DNA of 64,000 nucleotides from Photobacterium profundum SS9 (lineage in GTDB: Bacteria; Pseudomonadota; Gammaproteobacteria; Enterobacterales; Vibrionaceae), in assembly GCF_000196255.1 (NCBI RefSeq), contig NC_006370.1:3956550-4020549 (forward strand), read 5' to 3'. The notes beneath the pieces are model-generated. The model worked only from the letters and a program-made list of their open reading frames with translations, was not told where the DNA came from and ran no database searches. Shown one piece after another: positions 35,280-45,313 of the stretch. The translations under genes and the position numbers were made by a program. The stretch's first letter is position 1. Each line of letters begins with the position of its first letter.

Positions 35280-36463
35280 TTAAACTTTTACTGCTGGTAG
35301 CGGCTCTGATTGCAGGTATTGTCGTCGGTCCTATGCTTGCAGGTAATCAAGGCTATGTCTTGATCTCTGCCGCTAACCAGACCATCGAAATGAGCCTCAC
35401 CACGCTCATTTTATTAGTGGTTGTACTATTTGGTGTGTTCTTCTTAGTAGAAACCATTCTTAAGCGTTTACTATCAGCTAGCAGCTCAACACGCGGTTGG
35501 TTCAGTGGTCGTAAAGTGCGTAAAGCTCGAATACAAACATCAAATGGTTTAATGAAAGTCATTGAAGGTGACTGGAAGCAAGCAGAAAAGCTTGTTGTTA
35601 AATCAGCAAAACACAGTGACACACCATTACTAAACTACCTTGCAGCAGCACAAGCAGCACAAGGTCAAGGTAATGCCACACTACGTGATGAATACCTTCA
35701 ACAGGCAGCAGAGCTTGATGATAACAGCCTAGCCGTTGCATTAACTCGCGCTAAACTGCAGTACCGTCAAGCGCAATACGAACAAGCATTAGCAACGCTA
35801 CAAGACATCAAACAAAATAACAATCGCAACCCTATTTTGTTAGCACTGCTAAAAGACTGCTATATCCAACTAGAAGACTGGCAACCGCTATTACGCTTAT
35901 TGCCACAACTGGAAAAAACGGGTGTATTAACCGCACAACAGGCGACTGAGTTAGAGCTACAGGCAGAATGTGGCTTAATGGCACATATCGGTCAACACAG
36001 CGGTAGTGATGGCTTGATGGGTCACTGGAATACGCTGAGTCGTAAAGCTAAGCAACGCCCAGAATTGATTTGTTGTTTTGTCAAAGAGATGATTAAACGC
36101 AAGGCAGATTCAGAGGCTTACACAGTATTATGCGACTCGCTGAAAAAACAGACCGATCCTCGGCTTATTTCATTAGTCGCTGAACTCAACCTTCCAGATG
36201 TACACCCTGCGATTGTACGCCTGCAAGACCTACTGCGCTTTGATAGCAGCAACCCAGCAACTCACAGTGCCTTGGGTCAACTATTTATTCGAGAGCAGAA
36301 ATGGGAAGAAGCAAAAACGCATTTCGAACAAGCGATAAAACTGGGTCCAACAGTGTCAGATTATGCTTACCTTGTAGAGGTACTTGATAAATTAGATGAT
36401 AACCAAGGTGCTGCAGATGTTTCACGTCAGGCATTAACCTTAGCGCTTCCAGCCAGAAGTTAA
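35276..36463 (+). CDS. hemY: HemY, TPR membrane protein of the hemCDXY operon
   Basis: A 395-residue protein with two N-terminal membrane helices (LLLLVAALIAGIVVG and ILLVVVLFGVFFLVE), then RGWFSGRKVRKA and a row of tetratricopeptide-like helices, clearest near LGQLFIREQKWEEAKTHFEQAI. It is linked to heme synthesis by position only and is not the protoporphyrinogen oxidase also called HemY in Bacillus. A terminator follows at 28 bases. Confidence 0.9.
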   Translation: MIKLLLLVAALIAGIVVGPMLAGNQGYVLISAANQTIEMSLTTLILLVVVLFGVFFLVETILKRLLSASSSTRGWFSGRKVRKARIQTSNGLMKVIEGDWKQAEKLVVKSAKHSDTPLLNYLAAAQAAQGQGNATLRDEYLQQAAELDDNSLAVALTRAKLQYRQAQYEQALATLQDIKQNNNRNPILLALLKDCYIQLEDWQPLLRLLPQLEKTGVLTAQQATELELQAECGLMAHIGQHSGSDGLMGHWNTLSRKAKQRPELICCFVKEMIKRKADSEAYTVLCDSLKKQTDPRLISLVAELNLPDVHPAIVRLQDLLRFDSSNPATHSALGQLFIREQKWEEAKTHFEQAIKLGPTVSDYAYLVEVLDKLDDNQGAADVSRQALTLALPARS

Positions 36464-36490
36464 CATTTAATCAACATAACATTCTTTATC

Positions 36491-36517
36491 AAAAAGCACT
36501 CGTTAGGGTGCTTTTTT
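36491..36517 (+). terminator. Terminator of the hemCDXY operon
   Basis: Stem AAAGCAC / GTGCTTT with an eight-base loop, then TTTT. Confidence 0.88.
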
Positions 36518-36664
36518 ATACCCTAAGGTCATCAAACATACGCTATAAATGGATAATTGTTACCAGGTGTTAATAGTTATTTCAGCTTATATCTGCCCCA
36601 TTGCTAGCAGAATGTAAAAGTTATTCAATATAGACTCTAGTCGCTACTTATTGGATAACGCACT

Positions 36665-36754
36665 ATGGATATGCTTCCGTGGATGATTGTTTCAGGTATT
36701 GTTGTTTCTGTGATCACTTGTTTGATGACAGCGGTTATAATTAAAGAATCTTAA
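36665..36754 (+). CDS. Putative 29-residue single-pass membrane peptide
   Basis: The frame MDMLPWMIVSGIVVSVITC followed by LMTAVIIKES forms one continuous hydrophobic helix with a charged C-terminus, the common shape of small inner-membrane proteins. GGAT lies about nine bases before the first ATG, and a second ATG follows two codons later. A strong intrinsic terminator begins 21 bases after the stop, so the frame fills its own small transcript. I recognise no family; chance is possible at this size. Confidence 0.5.
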   Translation: MDMLPWMIVSGIVVSVITCLMTAVIIKES

Positions 36755-36774
36755 TACGACAGCCTATGAAATAT

Positions 36775-36804
36775 AAAAAAGCCTCCCTGATTGGAGGCTT
36801 TTTT
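36775..36804 (+). terminator. Terminator after the 29-residue frame
   Basis: Stem GCCTCC / GGAGGC (36781-36798), six-base loop, A run before and six T after. It may also serve the convergent gene ending at 36830. Confidence 0.9.
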
Positions 36805-36829
36805 GTGGGTGGCATTCATGCTCAGCACG

Positions 36830-37321
36830 TTACAGATTTAAGGCTTTCTTCGCCTTTTTTAATGCTTTGTTATATTGCTTTACGGCTTTGGCTGCTTGCT
36901 TTAATTGCTTATTCTTTTTCTTCGCTAGCTTTTTCAATTTCTTCGCCTGCTTATTGGTAAAAACAACATCAGGTTTTGCTTGTTCTTGCTCAATAATTAC
37001 CATCGCTTGAAGCTGCGCTTGCGCCCCCATAGAAAGTGCAGGCAATGAATGCACAGTGGTTTGAGAGATTGCATTCGTGATCGGCAAGGTTGGGATCAAC
37101 GTTGGCGCAATACTTGGTGTTGCAATCGCAACAGGCGCACTATTCACACGTTTACCTTTAACTGGTTTGCCAAGCGCACTAGGCTTGCATAAATAAGCTT
37201 TATCGTTTGCTGAACGAGCACAACTGCTGCACACATATTTAGGCTGACTAATAATACTCGTGATCGTCGAAAATTTATCTGCAATCTCAATACGACGAAA
37301 CTTACACAAGGTTTTGGTCAT
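36830..37321 (-). CDS. Conserved protein with N-terminal zinc-binding-like cysteines
   Basis: A 163-residue soluble protein with no assigned function. The N-terminal 50 residues are conserved-looking and hold four cysteines (6, 31, 34 and 45; the middle pair is CSSC), which suggests a zinc site. A Pro/Ala-rich middle follows, and the last 45 residues are a lysine-rich coiled helix (KQAKKLKKLAKKKNKQLKQ), which might bind nucleic acid. GAGGGTGAGC is the ribosome site for ATG 37321. From memory Vibrio genomes carry similar proteins at this spot. Confidence 0.7.
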   Translation of the reverse strand: MTKTLCKFRRIEIADKFSTITSIISQPKYVCSSCARSANDKAYLCKPSALGKPVKGKRVNSAPVAIATPSIAPTLIPTLPITNAISQTTVHSLPALSMGAQAQLQAMVIIEQEQAKPDVVFTNKQAKKLKKLAKKKNKQLKQAAKAVKQYNKALKKAKKALNL

Positions 37322-37370
37322 GCTCACCCTCGGCAAACGCTAATCATTATCAGTTAGATTACCTAATAAT

Positions 37371-38189
37371 TTACGTCATTGCAGCCTTTACATACACATC
37401 AAATCGATTTTTCTTCGTTTCAATTGCCGTAGAAGGCTTAGCATTCGCTAAAAACTCTGCGTAATCAGGGCGTTTTACCACAACACGTTTCGTTGCTAAT
37501 GCCATAGCCGGTGCAAATAAACTGTCGGCATCGTTATCTGCACCCACTAACGTTTGAAATACGCGCATTTCTTTTTTAACTAAAGCCGATTTTTTCTTAT
37601 GTGGGTACATAGGGTCAAGATACACCACATCAGGAGCAATAAAATCGGGGTCTTCTAACAACTTAACTAATGCATCCTGGCTTGAAGCATGCAATAACGA
37701 TAAGCGTTCGGTAATCCACCCTCCAATCTCAGGATCTTGTTTTGCTCGCGCTAACCCGTCATCCAACAATGCGGCGACCACAGGATGACGCTCAACCATT
37801 TGCACGGTACAACCTAGCGACGCCAATACAAAGGCATCACGCCCCAAGCCTGCGGTACCATCCAGCACTCGCGGCATTACCCCTTTCTTCAAACCAACCG
37901 CTTTGGCTATCGCCTGACCACGACCGCCACCAAACTTACGTCGATGCGCCGCCGCACCACTGACAAGATCGACAAATACCGCCCCCAATTTCGCTTCGTC
38001 TAATTTACGTAACTCAAGTTGGGTGTCTGTCAGCACTAACGCAAAAATACTGTTTTCATCATGGCTCAGACCCCAGCGTTGTGCTAATTCATCCAGTTCA
38101 TTCTGACGCTCTGGGTTTTCACAAATTAAAGCTAATTGCACAACTCGCTCCGGTTCTAAAATTGTCTTAGCATTGCTCTTCACAATCAC
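37371..38189 (-). CDS. rsmJ: 16S rRNA (guanine-1516-N2)-methyltransferase RsmJ
   Basis: A 272-residue SAM methyltransferase (YhiQ). SAM motif I is [19 protein letters not shown], the catalytic-type motif is [21 protein letters not shown], and [13 protein letters not shown] is family-typical. The N-terminus given uses a GTG at 38189 with a poor ribosome site and is about 20 residues longer than E. coli RsmJ; the true start could be internal. It lies 57 bases downstream of the GGDEF-EAL gene on the same strand. Confidence 0.92.
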   Translation of the reverse strand: MIVKSNAKTILEPERVVQLALICENPERQNELDELAQRWGLSHDENSIFALVLTDTQLELRKLDEAKLGAVFVDLVSGAAAHRRKFGGGRGQAIAKAVGLKKGVMPRVLDGTAGLGRDAFVLASLGCTVQMVERHPVVAALLDDGLARAKQDPEIGGWITERLSLLHASSQDALVKLLEDPDFIAPDVVYLDPMYPHKKKSALVKKEMRVFQTLVGADNDADSLFAPAMALATKRVVVKRPDYAEFLANAKPSTAIETKKNRFDVYVKAAMT

Positions 38190-38246
38190 ATCGCGATAGA
38201 GGTTTAAAGCTGGTTCAACTGAATATAATGCTAATAAGGCGCAGGA

Positions 38247-41200
38247 TTATAGCACCGAGATTTCATCTTGGCTTAATTCCGCGACTAATTCCGCTAAAGG
38301 CTTCGGCTTACCAAATAAATAACCTTGCGCGTAATCTACCCCAAGGCTTTGTAAGCGCATTAAAATAGCTTCATTTTCAACAAACTCAGCGACCGTTCGT
38401 TTGCCCATTTTCTTTGCAAGTTCATTAATCGCTTTCACCATCGCAAAATCCATTTCATCTTCAGCAATATCACGCACAAACATGCCGTCAATTTTAATAA
38501 TATCGACAGGCATCCGCTTCAGGTAGCCAAATGAGGATAATCCCGATCCAAAATCATCCAAGGCAATAAGACAGCCAAGGTTCTTAAGTTGAGTAAACAA
38601 TTGAATGGCTTCACTCATATTACCGATTGCCGCCGTTTCCGTAATTTCTAAACACAGCTTTGAGGGGGGTAGACCAGAATCACGAATTTGCTCAATCAAG
38701 AAGCCAACAAAGTCTCGATTTCCCATCGATTGCCCCGATAAGTTAATCGAACATAATTCTAGCTTTTCAACGGCCTCTTTGTTGGCTTGCAGCCACTCAA
38801 TAACCCCTTTTACGACATAACGATCAATCAGGTGAGCGATATTGTAACGCTCAGCAGCGGGCATAAAGAGCCCTGGAGATACCATGCTGCCATCACTGTT
38901 ACGCATTCTTACCAATATTTCATAATGCTGCTTCGTCGAGCCAGATGCCACTGGTGCAATTTGCTGGGCATGCAATTCAAATCGCTGTTCAGCTAATGCT
39001 TTGTGAATATGGTTCACATATTCCATTTCCAACTCACGGCGTTTGAGCTCTTCATCATCAGGGTGATAGAGGTGCAGACGATTACGCCCTTCGTCTTTAG
39101 CTGCATAACAAGCGGTATCAGCTTGTGCATGAACCTGTTGAGGAGAGCCTGCAGTCTCATCAATTAAACGAATACCTAACGAGCAACTAAAACTGAAACG
39201 GGTGCTTTGCCAGAAAAACTCAGCCCCTTCTAACAAGTGTAGAATTTCATCACCAAATGTCACAGCTTCATGTTGCGTGCAATGTCGTAAAATAATGGCA
39301 AATTCATCCCCACCTAAACGCGACAATGTCGCGTGTTCAGGGGTTATCTCTTGTAGCAGTAATGCAACCTGCTTTAATGCTTCATCTCCGGCTTCATGCC
39401 CAGCCGTATCATTGATCACTTTAAATTGATCTAAATCGATATAAAACATCGCATGACGAGTTTCATGTTCTCTGGCTTCGACTAAAACATTTTCTAACTG
39501 AGTTTCAAAATAGTTGCGATTGAATAACCCGGTAAGGTAATCATGGCAAGCCTGATATTCCAATTTTTCTTCAAGCTCGCGTGTTGACGTTATATCTTCA
39601 CCCACCAATAAAAGCTGCAATTTCGATTGAGTTGAACGAATAGTTTCACGCACCCATACCACTTTACCTTCTGCACACTTATATCTCAGTTGCCGGCGCC
39701 AAACAATTTGATCGTCGTTCAATCTAGAGCTTGAAATAAATTGTTGCGGTAAAACCGCATTATCTAAATAAAAATCAGTCACTTTATGCCCCAACATATC
39801 ACGCTTCTTATAACCTAATAAATCGGCAGCAAACTGATTCACCGATTGAATACGCGCTTGACTGTCGATGGCTAAAAGAATGACGGGCTGTTGTTCGTAG
39901 AGTAAGCGATAGCTCACTTCACGTTCACGTAATTTATCTTCCATCTGATGGCGAGAGGTAACATCACGCGCCTCAATCAACACTTGATCACTGTTACCTT
40001 GAGCCGTTGGCATATTTTTGATCGAGATATCTAATACCCGTATCCCATCATCAACGCTTTGCACTGCCGCTTCAAAACGAAGAAGCTGTCCTTGCTGGGC
40101 TGAGATAAATGCCTGATTAAGCTTAACGGCTATTTCTTGTTGCCAGCAATGCCAACGCCATAACGGACGATCATATTTAATGATCTTATGCCCCAGTAAG
40201 TTCTGTAAGGCAAAGTTACCAGAGATCAATACGCCGCTCGAATCTAGGATGCCAATGTATTGAAAACTTTGGTCGAATACTCCCTCAAACAGGGCTTGGC
40301 TTTGTTGTAGTTCTTGTTCACTCTTTCGTAATTGACGAATTATCAGCACTAATAAAAAAATCACAACACCCATCAATGCAACTGAGATACTGAGAGCTTT
40401 CAGCTCTTTATTATAATATTCATACCAGGTCATTGGCTTATTGATTAACAATGCATATTGATCGGTAACCGTTAACCCCCACCGCTTAAGCTGTTGGTAG
40501 TTAAAAGCGACCTGAGTTGAATTATCAATAAATTCAGGAACCTCACTCAGATCACCATTAAGAACTTTCACCAACAGTGACCCCATTTTACTGCCTTGTT
40601 CAACCCCACTTGTGACAACCCCGCCAGTCGCTCCGAGCTCCAGCATATAACGATAAGAAACGTATACCGGTGCAGAAGCTCGTTCAGTGAACTGCTGCAA
40701 AAAAACATCACTCGCCATATAACGCCCAGCACTATCTTTAAAATAACTCAGGAAAATCACAGCTGAATCAGCAGGGAGTTTACTCGCTTTATCAAATAGT
40801 GTTGAAAATTCATCAATCGGAAGTCGCGTAAATTGAATATTGTTAATGGCCTCTTGTGCTAAATAATTTTCAACTTTCGCCCAAAAAGTTCGCCCAGTAA
40901 ATGTATCATCAGCCAAAAAGAAGATATGTTTTAGGTTTGGCTGTAATGAACGCGCCAATTGAATATTATCAACCACACTATCAACCTCTAATACTCCTGT
41001 TACGAACTTCAGCCGATCATGCTTCATTGGTTTGTAATCATTTATTCCACCAAGAATTATCGGTGTATTACCAACTTCATCGGCAAGTTGATTCACTAAC
41101 CATAGGGCATAATCATCTGTCACCACGATCGCATCAAATTTTTCATTGGCTAATTTATTGCGATAAATCTCTAGCCGTTTAGCTAGATCGAAATCAGACT

Positions 41201-41396
41201 GATAACGCTTGGTATCCATATAACTGACATTCAATGGAATATTATAGGGCCGTGTTGTTGACTCTAACCCTGCTTGCAACGCATCTGTCCATAACAAACC
41301 TTGGTGGTAAGAATGAATAACGAGAGTATTTTTTAACGGCTCAGCAGAAGATGGGAGTACAAAAAAGACCATCAAGAATAAAATAATAAAACGCAT
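38247..41396 (-). CDS. Membrane-bound sensor with PAS, GGDEF and EAL domains
   Basis: A 1049-residue c-di-GMP enzyme. A signal or anchor helix is followed by a periplasmic ABC-type substrate-binding domain (about 20-330; VIHSYHQGLLWTDALQAGL), a membrane helix (VALMGVVIFLLVLII), two PAS domains (about 370-610), a GGDEF domain with intact SRLGGDEFAI, and an EAL domain. The EAL motif reads YEILVRM, keeping the E-x-L-x-R ligands, and DDFGSG and KIDG are intact, so phosphodiesterase activity is plausible alongside cyclase activity. ATG 41396 (MRFIILFLMVFF) is preferred to one three codons upstream. The periplasmic ligand is unknown. Confidence 0.92.
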   Translation of the reverse strand: MRFIILFLMVFFVLPSSAEPLKNTLVIHSYHQGLLWTDALQAGLESTTRPYNIPLNVSYMDTKRYQSDFDLAKRLEIYRNKLANEKFDAIVVTDDYALWLVNQLADEVGNTPIILGGINDYKPMKHDRLKFVTGVLEVDSVVDNIQLARSLQPNLKHIFFLADDTFTGRTFWAKVENYLAQEAINNIQFTRLPIDEFSTLFDKASKLPADSAVIFLSYFKDSAGRYMASDVFLQQFTERASAPVYVSYRYMLELGATGGVVTSGVEQGSKMGSLLVKVLNGDLSEVPEFIDNSTQVAFNYQQLKRWGLTVTDQYALLINKPMTWYEYYNKELKALSISVALMGVVIFLLVLIIRQLRKSEQELQQSQALFEGVFDQSFQYIGILDSSGVLISGNFALQNLLGHKIIKYDRPLWRWHCWQQEIAVKLNQAFISAQQGQLLRFEAAVQSVDDGIRVLDISIKNMPTAQGNSDQVLIEARDVTSRHQMEDKLREREVSYRLLYEQQPVILLAIDSQARIQSVNQFAADLLGYKKRDMLGHKVTDFYLDNAVLPQQFISSSRLNDDQIVWRRQLRYKCAEGKVVWVRETIRSTQSKLQLLLVGEDITSTRELEEKLEYQACHDYLTGLFNRNYFETQLENVLVEAREHETRHAMFYIDLDQFKVINDTAGHEAGDEALKQVALLLQEITPEHATLSRLGGDEFAIILRHCTQHEAVTFGDEILHLLEGAEFFWQSTRFSFSCSLGIRLIDETAGSPQQVHAQADTACYAAKDEGRNRLHLYHPDDEELKRRELEMEYVNHIHKALAEQRFELHAQQIAPVASGSTKQHYEILVRMRNSDGSMVSPGLFMPAAERYNIAHLIDRYVVKGVIEWLQANKEAVEKLELCSINLSGQSMGNRDFVGFLIEQIRDSGLPPSKLCLEITETAAIGNMSEAIQLFTQLKNLGCLIALDDFGSGLSSFGYLKRMPVDIIKIDGMFVRDIAEDEMDFAMVKAINELAKKMGKRTVAEFVENEAILMRLQSLGVDYAQGYLFGKPKPLAELVAELSQDEISVL

Positions 41397-41562
41397 AAAC
41401 AACAACAGGATCCTAGTTACCTGGAATGAAGTAAATCAGCCACTGAGCACTGTCATTCCTTTACAGTGCTTATAACTCTATTTTATTGTTCGGTATGAAT
41501 CTGGGGTATAAACCAGTATAAGATATGAGCAGTTACGTATAAACAATGGATTGACGAAAATC

Positions 41563-42024
41563 ATGACCCAACCTCTTCGAATTGATGACTTAGACCGCGA
41601 TATTTTAAAAGCCTTAATGCATGATGCAAGAATACCTTATGCCGAAATGGCAAAGCGTTTTAATGTAAGCCCAGCAACTGTACATGTTCGAGTTGAAAAA
41701 ATGCGAGCATCAGAAATCATCACTGGAACAGAAGTGGTGGTGAACCCTAAATTATTGGGTTATGACGTATGTTGTTTCATTGGGATTAATTTAAATGCTG
41801 CCCGCGATTACCATTCAGCAATAGAAAAACTCAAAGAATTGGATGAAGTCGTGGAAGCGTATTACACCACAGGTGCGTATAATATTTTTGTTAAATTAAT
41901 GTGCCATTCGATTGAAGAGTTGCAATATGTGCTCATTGATAAGCTTCAAGCTATCGATGAAGTGCAATCGACAGAAACATTAATTTCGCTGCAAAATCCA
42001 ATTAGTCGTAATGTGAAACCTTAA
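41563..42024 (+). CDS. asnC: AsnC, Lrp-family regulator
   Basis: A 153-residue Lrp/AsnC regulator closely like E. coli AsnC (152). The HTH is YAEMAKRFNVSPATVHVRVEKM and the RAM ligand domain carries EAYYTTGAYNIFVKLM; it ends STETLISLQNPISRNVKP, which is AsnC-specific. AsnC senses asparagine and activates asnA in E. coli, but no asnA lies here. I chose ATG 41563; the frame opens 4 codons earlier with TTG. It is divergent from the GGDEF-EAL gene. Confidence 0.92.
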   Translation: MTQPLRIDDLDRDILKALMHDARIPYAEMAKRFNVSPATVHVRVEKMRASEIITGTEVVVNPKLLGYDVCCFIGINLNAARDYHSAIEKLKELDEVVEAYYTTGAYNIFVKLMCHSIEELQYVLIDKLQAIDEVQSTETLISLQNPISRNVKP

Positions 42025-42087
42025 TGCCAGCTCAATAGCGTGCTGTTTTTTTGACAGTATGACTGAAGATAATACGTTTCAAATAGA

Positions 42088-42114
42088 AAAGGCGAGATCG
42101 ATAATCTCGCCTTT
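42088..42114. terminator. Bidirectional terminator between asnC and fre
   Basis: A perfect ten-base stem AAGGCGAGAT / ATCTCGCCTT with a five-base loop, T residues following, placed between convergent asnC and fre. Confidence 0.85.
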
Positions 42115-42195
42115 CAATATTCATCGTTAAGCTAACGCTGTTTTAGAATCAGCCACTAACCTCAGATAGTCACACGCTGCTTACCGTACTCTTAA

Positions 42196-42923
42196 TTAGA
42201 TAAATGCAAATGCATCAGCAAACATACGCTCGCGATCTGCACCTTTTTCTGCCGTGAATTGCTCACGAGCCGCGCCTGCCATTTCAAAGCGACCACACAA
42301 ATAAATGTCGTACGCTGATAGGCTAACAAAATCATTGCTAACGGCTTCCAATACATTCCCTGTTTTACCAACCCACTCTTTCGGTGCATCTTCAACGACA
42401 GGTATATAGGTAAGGTTACTGTGCTGTTTCGCTAATGCTTGCAGTTCATCGTGCGCATAAAGCTGACAAGCATCACGCCCACCCCAATATACAAAGATAG
42501 GTTGAGTAACACCACGGCTTAAGCAGTTATCTAAGATACTACGTACATAAGAAAAGCCCGTACCACCAGCAATCATCAATAACGGCTTGTCGCTATCATC
42601 ACGAACCCAAGCGTCACCATGTGGAGCTTCAATTTCAATTGTTGTACCATTTGCTAACGCTGTCTTCATGGCTTCAACAACTTCAATCGCATAAGGGTTA
42701 TGCTCTGCAGCGCCGATATGTAATTCAAGCTCACCATCACGGCAAGGGCTGCTTGCAATCGAAAATGGACGCTTATCTTTCTCACCCATTACCGCAAGTA
42801 GATACTGACCCGCTTTATAATCAACATTCTGTTCTGGCTTTAGCAGAATACGAAATGTATGCAGGCAAGTGGCTCTACTGACGTCACTTCACATTTGGTG
42901 GGCATTGCTGTTATCGCTGACAT
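42196..42923 (-). pseudogene. fre: NAD(P)H-flavin reductase fre, frameshifted near the N-terminus
   Basis: From ATG 42923 (AGAGGAA upstream) the frame gives [12 protein letters not shown] and then goes wrong, reaching a stop in TGC TAA. A second frame takes over at [31 protein letters not shown] and runs normally to FADAFAFI, the Fre C-terminus. Adding one A near 42858-42861 would join them (ACNTFRILLK). The flavin site [19 protein letters not shown] and the tail are intact. Fre makes reduced flavins, which feed UbiX and ferric reduction. A shorter product from ATG 42789 would lack the first strands of the flavin domain. The adjacent ferredoxin gene is also broken. Confidence 0.9.
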
Positions 42924-42932
42924 TATATTCCT

Positions 42933-43210
42933 CTAATCTAACTGTAAAACCACATCGCTCTGCGCGACGGCCTGACAGGTAAACATCCAACCTTGCGCCT
43001 GCTCTTTCTCTGTAAGCATAGGCGCTAGTTGGTAGCTTATCTCGCCAGAAACTTTTCGGCACACATAGCACATGCTCCAACCTGACAACGGTTAGGGAAA
43101 GCAACACCTGCGTTGAGCGCAGCCTCTAAGATCGTTTATTGCTCGCTGGCAATAAAAACAAGATCATGAGGCAATAGGTGTATTTGATGCTTCGTTTCAG
43201 TTTCTGACAT
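42933..43210 (-). pseudogene. 2Fe-2S ferredoxin gene with an in-frame stop and a frameshift
   Basis: From ATG 43210 the frame reads MSETETKHQIHLLPHDLVFI and then meets TAA at codon 25 (43136-43138). It resumes TILEAALNAGVAFPNRCQVG with the cluster motif CQVGACAMC, then shifts frame near 43051-43058. The remaining frame reads KVSGEISYQLAPMLTEKEQA and WMFTCQAVAQSDVVLQLD, with the fourth cluster Cys. The gene ends at TAG 42933-42935, ten bases before fre. Two independent lesions make a real pseudogene more likely than error. The position between ubiD and fre suggests it once gave or took electrons with Fre. Confidence 0.85.
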
Positions 43211-43229
43211 CGTGAATTAACCTAAATAG

Positions 43230-45125
43230 TTAATCTAAAATACCCAGTTCGTTCCAGATGGCATCCACCTTTGCAACGATTTCTGGATCTTTGGTAATAG
43301 GTCTACCCCATTCGCGAGCCGTTTCACCTTGCCATTTATTGGTCGCATCTAGTCCCATTTTAGAGCCTAAACCGACAACAGGCGAAGTAAGATCCAATGA
43401 ATCTATCGGCGCATTGGCGATCAGTAATGTATCGCGGCTTGGATCCATCCGGGTGGTTATCGCCCAAATAACATCATTCCAATCGCGTACATTGACATCA
43501 TCGTCACATACAATCACAAATTTCGCGTCCGTAAACTGACTCAGAAACGACCAGACTCCGTCCATCACACGAGTCGCATGACCTGCGGCATCTTTTTTGA
43601 TACTCACGATGGCCATACTATTTTTATCCGCTTCCTGCGGTAAATAAAAATCGACAATCTCTGGAAATTGCATGAGTAAGTTACGCGTGCCCGTTTCAAT
43701 ATCGAAGTCTGGGGCTGCCTGGCTGGTTCCGCTAGGCGTACTCGCGGTTTCAGCTTCCCATTTCACTGTGGCATCCAGCCCCATCTTTGAGCCAAGACCA
43801 ACCACAGGAGATGCAAAGTCGAGTGAATCAATCGGCGTGCTCTCTATCAGCAGAGTATCACGAACCGGATCCATCCTTGTTGTCATAGCCTGAATAACGC
43901 TGTTCCAGTCACGGGCGTTCACGTCATCATCAAGGACAATCACAAATTTGGTGTACATAAACTGACGTAAAAAAGACCACACACCCATCATCACGCGTTT
44001 AGCATGACCCGGATATTGTTTTTTCATGGTTACGACAGCCATGCGGTATGAACAACCTTCAGGCGGTAAGTAAAAATCCACAATTTCGGGGAACTGCTTT
44101 TGCAAAATAGGCACAAAAACTTCGTTGAGTGCTACCCCTAATACTGCTGGCTCATCAGGCGGGCGTCCCGTATACGTACTGTGATAGATAGGGTCTTCAC
44201 GCATCGTTACATGCGTAATGGTAAACACATGATGACGTTCAACTTCATTGTAGTAACCCGTGTGGTCACCATACGGACCTTCATCTGCAAATTCATTAGG
44301 ATCGATGTAGCCTTCAAGCACAATTTCAGCACTTGCTGGTATATCTAAGTCGTTACTAAGGCTCTTAACGACTTCCGTTTTGCTACCACGTAGCAAGCCT
44401 GCAAATGCATACTCAGATAAAGTATCTGGCACCGGGGTAACCGCACCCAGAATTGTCGCTGGATCAGCACCAAAAGCCACAGAAATAGGAAACGGTTCGC
44501 CTGGATGAGTGTCCATCCAGTCACGCAGATCTAACGCACCACCACGGTGAGCCAACCAACGCATAATGACCTTATTTTTTGCAATTTTTTGCTGGCGATA
44601 AATACCCAAGTTCTGACGAGGTTTATTCGGCCCTTTGGTAATGGTTAAGCCCCATGTTAACAGTGGTGCGACATCATCAGGCCAACAGCTCATTACGGGG
44701 ATTTTATCTAAATCAACATCGTCACCTTGCCAGATCACTTGCTGACAAGGCGCTTTGCGCAGACGTTTCGTTGGCATATTAAATACTTGCTTGAACACGG
44801 GAAGCTTATCCATGGCATCCCGAAACCCGCGAGGGGGCTCAGGTTCTTTTAAGTAAGCAAGCAATTTTCCGACTTCACGTAACTCTTTAACATCTTGGCG
44901 ACCCATGCCCATCGCTACGCGTTCAGGGGTGCCAAAAAGGTTCGCGAGTATCGGAATATCATAACCAATAGGGTTTTCAAACAGTAATGCTGGACCACCC
45001 GCACGTAAAGTACGGTCACAGATTTCAGTGATTTCCTGATTTGGATCGATAGGCTGCTTAATGCGCTTTAATTGACCTTCTTGTTCGAGGTAATCAATAA
45101 AGTCTCGCAGATCCTTAAATTTCAT
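43230..45125 (-). CDS. ubiD: UbiD decarboxylase with an internal C-terminal duplication
   Basis: A 631-residue prenylated-FMN-dependent 3-octaprenyl-4-hydroxybenzoate decarboxylase of ubiquinone synthesis. The core is normal: [28 protein letters not shown] with catalytic Glu. The E. coli enzyme has 497 residues; the extra 134 come from a repeated block. Residues 344-461 and 486-603 align without gaps, about 85 of 117 identical by hand count, joined by a Ser/Thr/Gly-rich linker. The prenylated FMN is made by UbiX from reduced FMN, which Fre can provide. I am not sure whether all Vibrionaceae share the duplication. Confidence 0.93.
   Translation of the reverse strand: MKFKDLRDFIDYLEQEGQLKRIKQPIDPNQEITEICDRTLRAGGPALLFENPIGYDIPILANLFGTPERVAMGMGRQDVKELREVGKLLAYLKEPEPPRGFRDAMDKLPVFKQVFNMPTKRLRKAPCQQVIWQGDDVDLDKIPVMSCWPDDVAPLLTWGLTITKGPNKPRQNLGIYRQQKIAKNKVIMRWLAHRGGALDLRDWMDTHPGEPFPISVAFGADPATILGAVTPVPDTLSEYAFAGLLRGSKTEVVKSLSNDLDIPASAEIVLEGYIDPNEFADEGPYGDHTGYYNEVERHHVFTITHVTMREDPIYHSTYTGRPPDEPAVLGVALNEVFVPILQKQFPEIVDFYLPPEGCSYRMAVVTMKKQYPGHAKRVMMGVWSFLRQFMYTKFVIVLDDDVNARDWNSVIQAMTTRMDPVRDTLLIESTPIDSLDFASPVVGLGSKMGLDATVKWEAETASTPSGTSQAAPDFDIETGTRNLLMQFPEIVDFYLPQEADKNSMAIVSIKKDAAGHATRVMDGVWSFLSQFTDAKFVIVCDDDVNVRDWNDVIWAITTRMDPSRDTLLIANAPIDSLDLTSPVVGLGSKMGLDATNKWQGETAREWGRPITKDPEIVAKVDAIWNELGILD
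43317..44096 (-). repeat. Intragenic tandem duplication in ubiD
   Basis: Two blocks, 43743-44096 (first in the protein) and 43317-43670, encode related segments that each begin [11 protein letters not shown] and end KMGLDAT-x-KW-x-x-ET. Compared with the E. coli sequence as I recall it, the first half of block one and the second half of block two look most ancestral, as expected after duplication with shared function. Confidence 0.85.
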
Positions 45126-45313
45126 AGGGGCTACCCGTTGCCAATAAAAGATTAAATAGCGTTGGTGCCATGTAAAACATGACGACTATTTTCCATCAAA
45201 TTAGCGACATTATAACGATTTGTTAACTTGAACACACGGTTCTTACCTCTGAATACCAGAATAAGCACCAACCGTTCGCGGTAACGAAACATGTAATCTG
45301 CTCATACAAGGTA

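Noticed and set aside
38247..41396. Inactive EAL domain because the motif reads EIL
   Set aside because: The metal-binding Glu and the downstream Leu and Arg of the E-x-L-x-R pattern are kept, and DDFGSG is intact.
42889..43107. A 72-residue protein upstream of fre
   Set aside because: It is an out-of-frame reading of the broken ferredoxin gene.
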